This document shows positions 1-3,272 of a stretch of DNA of 5,662 bases, piece by piece (positions within the stretch are counted from its first letter, which is position 1; each line of letters opens with the position of its first letter). Under the pieces are notes generated by a model. That model was not told where the DNA came from. It did no database searches and saw nothing but the letters and a program-made list of their open reading frames with translations. The stretch is from CAYMDJ01 sp964537525 (GTDB lineage Archaea > Aenigmatarchaeota > Aenigmatarchaeia > QMZP01), in contig CAZIAB010000049.1 of assembly GCA_964537525.1 (NCBI GenBank), positions 1 through 5,662 of the forward strand, given 5' to 3'. The position numbers and the translations under genes were made by a program.

Positions 1-502
1 ATTCCTTCTCCTCTGACTCCAGGTCGCCGGTCCTCTCGAAGCCGTTGCCTATCCTTGTGTATGTACCACCAAAAATGTATGTTGGGATAAATCCCCTAGG
101 ACTGATTTCATAAAAAACTGCAAGCTCAGTCTCCGGGACCTCGCTCTCTACTCCCTCGGTGAGCGTGTTGTCTCCGGTGTCAAGCTGCCAGTGGTAGGCT
201 ACTATCTTCCCTGCGTCAGCGTATTCCTTAACGACCCTGTCATAGGTGGGACCTGCCCACTTGCAGTGGGAGCACATTGTTGTTGAAAACATCCTGATAA
301 CAGGCTTTCCATCAACCAGTTTAATGTCCTTTCCCTGGTCGGTAAAGCTTGTTATCTCCCAGTCGCTGTCCTGATTGTTTCCTGTATCCGGCTGGCCCGT
401 GAGGAATCCGGTTATGGCGTAGCTGCTGAAAACCAGTATCACTGCGGCCAGCGCTATGATGACCATGTTCTGCCTGTCCATTACCAGGGATTTGATATCC
501 AT
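1..502 (-). CDS. Membrane-anchored thioredoxin-fold protein, C-terminus beyond left edge
   Basis: The reading frame starts at an ATG (complement of 500-502) and stays open for 167 codons to the window edge, so the C-terminus is missing. Residues about 13-34 form one hydrophobic segment after a short charged start, which suggests an N-in anchor with the rest outside the membrane. The following domain starts near residue 48. It has the thioredoxin-type redox pair C77-S-H-C80 after a beta strand (KPVIRMFSTT), and a likely cis-proline at P140 in GFIPTYIFGG. The segment IVAYHWQLDTGDNTL and the later TRIGNGFER resemble archaeal anchored thioredoxin-like proteins as I remember them. Expected role: thiol-disulfide exchange on extracytoplasmic proteins; whether it oxidises, reduces or isomerises cannot be told from CSHC alone. 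It lies downstream of the glutaredoxin gene on the same strand but has its own TATA-like box. The family call is firm; substrates are unknown. Confidence 0.85.
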   Translation of the reverse strand, partial: MDIKSLVMDRQNMVIIALAAVILVFSSYAITGFLTGQPDTGNNQDSDWEITSFTDQGKDIKLVDGKPVIRMFSTTMCSHCKWAGPTYDRVVKEYADAGKIVAYHWQLDTGDNTLTEGVESEVPETELAVFYEISPRGFIPTYIFGGTYTRIGNGFERTGDLESEEKE

Positions 503-505
503 TTG

Positions 506-518
506 ACCACTTAGTGGT
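506..518. promoter_or_regulatory. Perfect palindrome at predicted transcription start (operator candidate)
   Basis: ACCACTTAGTGGT has two perfect 6-base arms around one central base. It lies 3 bases before the ATG of the anchored thioredoxin-like gene and covers the transcription start (about 515) predicted from the TATA-like box at 538-545. Archaeal repressors often bind at this position. The regulator is unknown. Confidence 0.4.
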
Positions 519-537
519 AATATATATACCAATTAAC

Positions 538-545
538 TTATAAAG
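538..545 (-). promoter_or_regulatory. TATA-like box for anchored thioredoxin-like gene
   Basis: The minus strand reads TTTATAAG, identical to the box at 961-968 before the plus-strand gene. It is centred about 39 bases before the ATG, which predicts a leader of about 13 bases without a clear Shine-Dalgarno match. A second A/T run, TATATATA at 521-528, is only about 22 bases from the ATG. It is a less well spaced alternative for a leaderless transcript. Confidence 0.5.
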
Positions 546-644
546 TTGTCTGGTTTTCATATCATTCGTTTTTGGGTGAAACCTTTTGTGATAAATTATG
601 ATTCGCCCGTGTTATATGCCTTATGGTTATATGGCGACAGGGCT

Positions 645-654
645 ATAAATAAAA
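645..654 (-). terminator. T-rich tract after glutaredoxin gene
   Basis: The minus strand reads TTTTATTTAT starting about 6 bases past the TAG stop of the glutaredoxin-like gene. Archaeal termination often uses T-rich stretches without a hairpin. The tract is short and interrupted, so this is tentative. The rest of 503-659 holds no supported gene on either strand. Confidence 0.3.
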
Positions 655-659
655 GGGTT

Positions 660-899
660 CTAATCCTTTATCTTCAGCAGTTTGGCTATCCTCTCCATGT
701 CAAACCCCACTATTATCTCACTATCTATCATTATCACAGGAACCCCTGTCTGTCCTGACTTCTCTATCATCTCGCGGGCCGCATCATGGTCTCTGGAAAC
801 GTCTATATCCTCGAACTTGACATTATGCTCCTTCAGGAAGTTCTTTGCCTTCATGCACCACGGACAGGCCTGCGTCGAGTAAACCCTGACTTTTGCCAT
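660..899 (-). CDS. Glutaredoxin-like protein (NrdH/YruB type)
   Basis: A complete 79-residue thioredoxin-fold protein, the usual length of small glutaredoxins of the NrdH/YruB type. The N-terminal strand KVRVYST leads into the redox motif C12-P-W-C15. T51-G-V-P54 carries the conserved cis-proline, and G65-F-D67 is the glycine-containing segment after the last strand that is typical of the family. There is no signal peptide, so it should act in the cytoplasm as a dithiol reductant. Possible clients are ribonucleotide reductase or other disulfide enzymes; none is encoded here. The ATG is supported by an AAGGAGG site 7 bases upstream and a TATA-like box further up. It is the first gene leftward from a divergent promoter region. 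CPWC rather than the CPYC of classical glutaredoxins does not change the call. Its electron donor cannot be inferred. Confidence 0.92.
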   Translation of the reverse strand: MAKVRVYSTQACPWCMKAKNFLKEHNVKFEDIDVSRDHDAAREMIEKSGQTGVPVIMIDSEIIVGFDMERIAKLLKIKD

Positions 900-906
900 G
901 AAATCC

Positions 907-913
907 CCTCCTT
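907..913 (-). promoter_or_regulatory. Shine-Dalgarno site for glutaredoxin gene
   Basis: The minus strand reads AAGGAGG, then 7 bases, then the ATG at 899. This is the strongest ribosome binding site in the window and fixes the start of the 79-residue protein. Confidence 0.75.
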
Positions 914-932
914 TCCTTCTAATTGTGGGGGG

Positions 933-942
933 TTTATATAAA
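933..942 (-). promoter_or_regulatory. TATA-like box for glutaredoxin gene
   Basis: TTTATATAAA is self-complementary and centred at 937.5. Start of transcription about 26 bases away on the minus strand would be near 912, giving a leader of about 12 bases that just holds the Shine-Dalgarno site. Being symmetrical, the box itself does not set direction. Confidence 0.6.
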
Positions 943-949
943 CATTCGC

Positions 950-959
950 CTTCGCGAAG
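950..959. promoter_or_regulatory. Palindrome between divergent promoters
   Basis: CTTCGCGAAG is a perfect 10-base palindrome between the leftward TATA-like box (933-942) and the rightward one (961-968). It ends one base before the latter, where the archaeal TFB recognition element normally lies. It could be an operator acting on one or both promoters, or a chance match. Confidence 0.3.
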
Positions 960-960
960 C

Positions 961-968
961 TTTATAAG
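961..968 (+). promoter_or_regulatory. TATA-like box for plus-strand 208-residue gene
   Basis: TTTATAAG is centred at 964.5, about 25.5 bases before the A of the ATG at 990. This spacing places the transcription start on the start codon, so the mRNA is probably leaderless. Confidence 0.65.
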
Positions 969-989
969 ATTTGGTCTGATAAGGGAAGC

Positions 990-1616
990 ATGGACTATTC
1001 AAGGATAAAATTCATCATAGGGGAAAAGACCCCTCCCCTGATAATCAGCGAGGAGGAGGGAAGACTAAAGGCCTATACATCCAACGGTGTGCTAGAGGGT
1101 AATTATATCACTTTCTATGATGAAGAAAGAATGATATTCCATGTAGCTGTACTGCCTGCTCATAATGAAGACGGATATCTTGACGTCCCCAGAAAACGTT
1201 TTTTATATTCAATGACAGATGACAGGCACATAATAACTGCAACCGGATATCCGTTCACAGGACCTGTTGAGTTGTCCTTCAGGGAGGAGAGCAGAGCACC
1301 GGAAGGTGTTGCCAGTATGCATCACGTAGAAGCCGACGAGCCGATGATAAGGCGTCTTTACGAAATCTTCTGTGGATACAAAGAGGAATTGAATGAATTT
1401 CTGGGCAAACCCGAATCTGTCAGTACTCAGATGGCAGTTTATGAGAATATAATGAAAAGCGAAATCAAAGCGCACGGACTGGATAATGTGATGGAAGAGC
1501 ATGAAAAAAGACTGGATGGCTGCACCGTGGTGCCATTCTCTTCCATTATTCAGGCATTGAATAATTATGATTCAGTCAGAACCAATCTTCCTCTTCTAGA
1601 AGGATATCTGCAGTGA
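990..1616 (+). CDS. Uncharacterised 208-residue protein
   Basis: I do not recognise this protein. It is 208 residues long with no signal peptide, membrane segment or metal-binding cluster, so it is probably cytoplasmic. Residues 1-105 alternate short hydrophobic and polar stretches typical of beta strands (for example RIKFIIGE, NYITFYDEERMIFHVAVL, HIITATGYPF). Residues about 115-208 look mainly helical and are rich in E, K and M. There are only two cysteines (C128, C178), unlike the exported proteins nearby. The ATG is supported by a TATA-like box at leaderless spacing. The gene reads against all others in the window and converges on the small membrane-protein gene, leaving 11 bases between stop codons. 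Its codons look more A/T-rich than those of the lipoprotein genes, which could mean separate ancestry or just different selection. The open frame and promoter make it a real gene; its function is open. Confidence 0.8.
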   Translation: MDYSRIKFIIGEKTPPLIISEEEGRLKAYTSNGVLEGNYITFYDEERMIFHVAVLPAHNEDGYLDVPRKRFLYSMTDDRHIITATGYPFTGPVELSFREESRAPEGVASMHHVEADEPMIRRLYEIFCGYKEELNEFLGKPESVSTQMAVYENIMKSEIKAHGLDNVMEEHEKRLDGCTVVPFSSIIQALNNYDSVRTNLPLLEGYLQ

Positions 1617-1627
1617 ACGTTGCAGGG

Positions 1628-1999
1628 CTAAACCGACCTTATGAACACGCAGTCGGGTGTGAACTCGACGAAACGGGTTGCAGTGACGCCGAACTCAGGG
1701 CACTGGTTCTCTGGCTGGCTGTCCTCAGGTTCCCTGGGGTCGTGGGCAATGTCACAGACCCAGTCAGAGAGTTCCCACGTGTCGCCAATCTCCGTGGAGA
1801 GGCAGGGTCCCCTGGATAAATCCCTGCCCTGCTGGACGGCCCCCTTGCACAGGAACTCGCATGCGAATATGGCGCGGTTCTCGTCCGTGACCCCGGGAGG
1901 GTTCCCTGACGGGATGAACAAAAGAAGGACGAATGCAAAGATTATGATGACACCTATCACCATGAATAATGCCCTGTTCTCCTGTATCGCGCCGAGCAT
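1628..1999 (-). CDS. Small membrane-anchored protein with six extracytoplasmic cysteines
   Basis: A 123-residue protein. A short N-terminal segment (1-10) is followed by a strongly hydrophobic stretch at about 11-29 (LFMVIGVIIIFAFVLLLFI). I read this as an uncleaved anchor, as no lipobox or clear class III pilin cleavage motif is visible. The outer part (30-123) has six cysteines at 47, 51, 66, 82, 100 and 117, an even number that fits three disulfides. Recognisable stretches are DWVCDIAHDPRE, PENQC and RFVEFTPDC. I have an impression of similar segments in uncharacterised exported proteins of DPANN archaea, which a search should test. The ATG lies 25.5 bases from a TATA-like element, suiting a leaderless mRNA. 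It is 39 bases after the second lipoprotein gene on the same strand and may also be read through from it. The function is unknown; it may be a partner of the lipoproteins. Confidence 0.78.
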   Translation of the reverse strand: MLGAIQENRALFMVIGVIIIFAFVLLLFIPSGNPPGVTDENRAIFACEFLCKGAVQQGRDLSRGPCLSTEIGDTWELSDWVCDIAHDPREPEDSQPENQCPEFGVTATRFVEFTPDCVFIRSV

Positions 2000-2020
2000 G
2001 TAGAATATTGGGAAACCTGA

Positions 2021-2028
2021 TTAAAAAG
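2021..2028 (-). promoter_or_regulatory. TATA-like element or T-tract between lipoprotein and small membrane-protein genes
   Basis: The minus strand reads CTTTTTAA, centred about 25.5 bases before the ATG at 1999, the same leaderless spacing as other genes here. It also lies 11 bases after the TAG stop of the upstream lipoprotein gene, so the T-run could instead, or also, end that transcript. Confidence 0.4.
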
Positions 2029-2038
2029 GTTTAAGAGT

Positions 2039-3262
2039 CTATACAGGAACGCATGCCCCCGCGGTGCAGCTGTAGAAGGCGCCGCAGTATTCCACCTTGT
2101 AGTCAGCGTCGTGGGTGGATGAGCAGAAATATTCCTTTACATGGGTGGAGTCCTCCGAGCAGCCATCGGTCCAGTTGTTGCCGTGCCTGTCCGTGACTGT
2201 CGTGGCAGTGAGGAACATGTCCGGCTCGCCCAGCGAATCGTCCGGGTCAGTGCAGTCAGGGAGGCAATCAACCCCGAAGCATCCCTGGTCGCAGGCAGTG
2301 TGCATGTCCTCCCTGTCCCCGCAGGAATTGAACCAGTAGAGGTCTCCGGTGTCGCCGTTGACGCAGGTAAATGAAACGTGGCTGTCACAGGTGACGCAGG
2401 TATCGTTCTCCACGTAGCATCCATGTCCTGCTGTGCAGTTCTCCTTCAGGTCGTCCTGCGTGAAATTGCAGTCATCCACCCAGTGGATGTCGCCCTGGTA
2501 GCACCTGAAAGTGACGTTGGGGGTGCAGCACTCACCGAGGTTGCACGTCCCCAGGCAGTCTTCGTATATCCTCTCCTTGACCCCGCAGGAATCGAACCAC
2601 CAGACATCATTTCCAGAGCAGTTCACGTGGTCCTCTGCCTTGCATCCTATGCAGACCCCGTTTATGCAGCCAGAGCCGCATTTCTCCTTCATCTCACCGA
2701 GCTTGCCGCACGAATCGAACCACCACAGGTTATCAGCAACGCAGTCATACGTATAATTCTTTTTGCATATGTCCTCGCATATCTCTTCTATGCATATCTC
2801 GCCCGTGTTGCAGTCGCTGTCATTGATGCAGTTACCGTGGCCTATGCAGGCCTCTGCAGGGTTTATGGGGCAGTACCACTCGTTCGACTTGCAGATGCAC
2901 CATTCTATCTCGGTTATGTTGTTCGGGCAGGTATAATTCTGCCTGTCCCCCTCGGTGCAAACCTTCACGTTTTCCTTGCAGTCAGCAGGGCACGAGCATT
3001 TGCTCTCATCGGGCTGGCAGGTCCCGTCACCGCACATGAGGCAGAGCATCTCCCCCCTGTCATTATTCGGACCGCAGTCGCAGTTGCCGTCGCCCTTCAG
3101 GAAACAGTTGGGAACCTTGGTCAGGCCCTCGCAGCATTTCTGGGAAAGGCTCGTGGCCACGTTACCCTGGGCAATGCAGCCGCCCTCAATGACGTCCGTG
3201 CATCCGGACACGACAACCACTGAGAAAACAACCATGACAGCAATAAGGAATCTCTTGTCCAT
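2039..3262 (-). CDS. Cysteine-rich repeat lipoprotein, second of tandem pair
   Basis: Predicted 407-residue exported lipoprotein with no known enzymatic motif. Residues 1-20 form a signal peptide (K3-R4, then a hydrophobic run) ending in lipobox V-S-G-C21. Residues 22-165 are cysteine-dense and include a CGDGTCQPDESKCSCPADC segment (77-95), a recurrent exported-protein motif, and a Dickkopf-like NCINDSDCNTGEIC segment (144-157). Four six-cysteine modules follow at 166-204, 207-245, 246-289 and 292-333; the third is degenerate (HWVDDC instead of WFDSCG). A different six-cysteine module ends the protein (337-404). There are 53 cysteines in all. Ten N-X-S/T sequons suggest a glycosylated surface protein. 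I chose the ATG at 3262 over the in-frame ATG at 3286. It places the signal peptide at the terminus, avoids overlap with the gene before it, and has an AGGTG site at proper spacing. Likely role: cell-surface structure, binding or adhesion (inference). Confidence 0.85.
   Translation of the reverse strand: MDKRFLIAVMVVFSVVVVSGCTDVIEGGCIAQGNVATSLSQKCCEGLTKVPNCFLKGDGNCDCGPNNDRGEMLCLMCGDGTCQPDESKCSCPADCKENVKVCTEGDRQNYTCPNNITEIEWCICKSNEWYCPINPAEACIGHGNCINDSDCNTGEICIEEICEDICKKNYTYDCVADNLWWFDSCGKLGEMKEKCGSGCINGVCIGCKAEDHVNCSGNDVWWFDSCGVKERIYEDCLGTCNLGECCTPNVTFRCYQGDIHWVDDCNFTQDDLKENCTAGHGCYVENDTCVTCDSHVSFTCVNGDTGDLYWFNSCGDREDMHTACDQGCFGVDCLPDCTDPDDSLGEPDMFLTATTVTDRHGNNWTDGCSEDSTHVKEYFCSSTHDADYKVEYCGAFYSCTAGACVPV
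2051..2254 (-). repeat. C-terminal six-cysteine module of second lipoprotein
   Basis: This encodes residues 337-404, with cysteines at 337, 368, 380, 393, 399 and 404 (spacing x30, x11, x12, x5, x4). Landmarks are CTDPDD at the start, TVTD, a W-T-D-x-C segment, V-K-E-Y-F-C and a final GAC. It matches the two copies in the first lipoprotein and resembles the D-S-D-G-G...E-Y-x-C...GAC module seen in other archaeal surface proteins, from memory. Confidence 0.7.
2264..2767 (-). repeat. Four tandem six-cysteine WFDSCG modules (second lipoprotein)
   Basis: This encodes residues 166-333. The first two copies have the exact spacing C-x7-C-x10-C-x9-C-x3-C-x4-C. The third has x7, x10, x10, x5, x6 and a changed core (WVDDC). 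The fourth has x7, x13, x9, x3, x4 with a WFNSCG core. The cores are otherwise WWFDSCG, then charged residues. Confidence 0.85.
2582..2605. repeat. 24-base exact repeat, copy in second lipoprotein gene
   Basis: These bases are identical to 3667-3690 in the first lipoprotein gene. They encode VWWFDSCG of the module at residues 207-245. The match lies in the same reading frame of both genes and indicates common descent or exchange between them. Confidence 0.75.
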
Positions 3263-3267
3263 CGAAG

Positions 3268-3272
3268 CACCT
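3268..3272 (-). promoter_or_regulatory. Shine-Dalgarno-like site of second lipoprotein gene, overlapping upstream stop
   Basis: The minus strand reads AGGTG, 5 bases before the ATG at 3262. Its first two bases are the last two of the TAG stop (3271-3273) of the first lipoprotein gene. This arrangement favours translational coupling and supports the ATG at 3262. Confidence 0.6.

Noticed and set aside
321..560. 79-codon open frame on the minus strand starting at ATG 558-560
   Set aside because: It is out of frame with the anchored thioredoxin-like gene, overlaps it for most of its length, and its product is low-complexity without any motif.
546..758. 70-codon plus-strand frame across the gap before the glutaredoxin gene
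   Set aside because: It starts with TTG, has no ribosome site, and overlaps the C-terminal coding part of the glutaredoxin-like gene in antisense.
1608..1625. Short inverted repeat (CTGCA and TGCAG arms) between the convergent genes as a two-way terminator
   Set aside because: Arms are only 5 bases, it overlaps a coding end, and no T-run follows on either strand.
1641..2003. Plus-strand 120-codon frame opposite the small membrane protein
   Set aside because: The minus-strand reading has a membrane anchor, patterned cysteines and a well-spaced promoter. The plus reading has none and starts only 25 bases after the upstream plus gene's stop without a ribosome site.
2378..3223. Long open frame of 281 codons on the plus strand, antisense to the second lipoprotein
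   Set aside because: It lies exactly codon-on-codon opposite the real gene. Stops there would need TTA, CTA or TCA codons on the sense strand, which this gene avoids. The sense product has a signal peptide, lipobox and ordered repeats, whereas the antisense product has no pattern beyond mirrored repeats.
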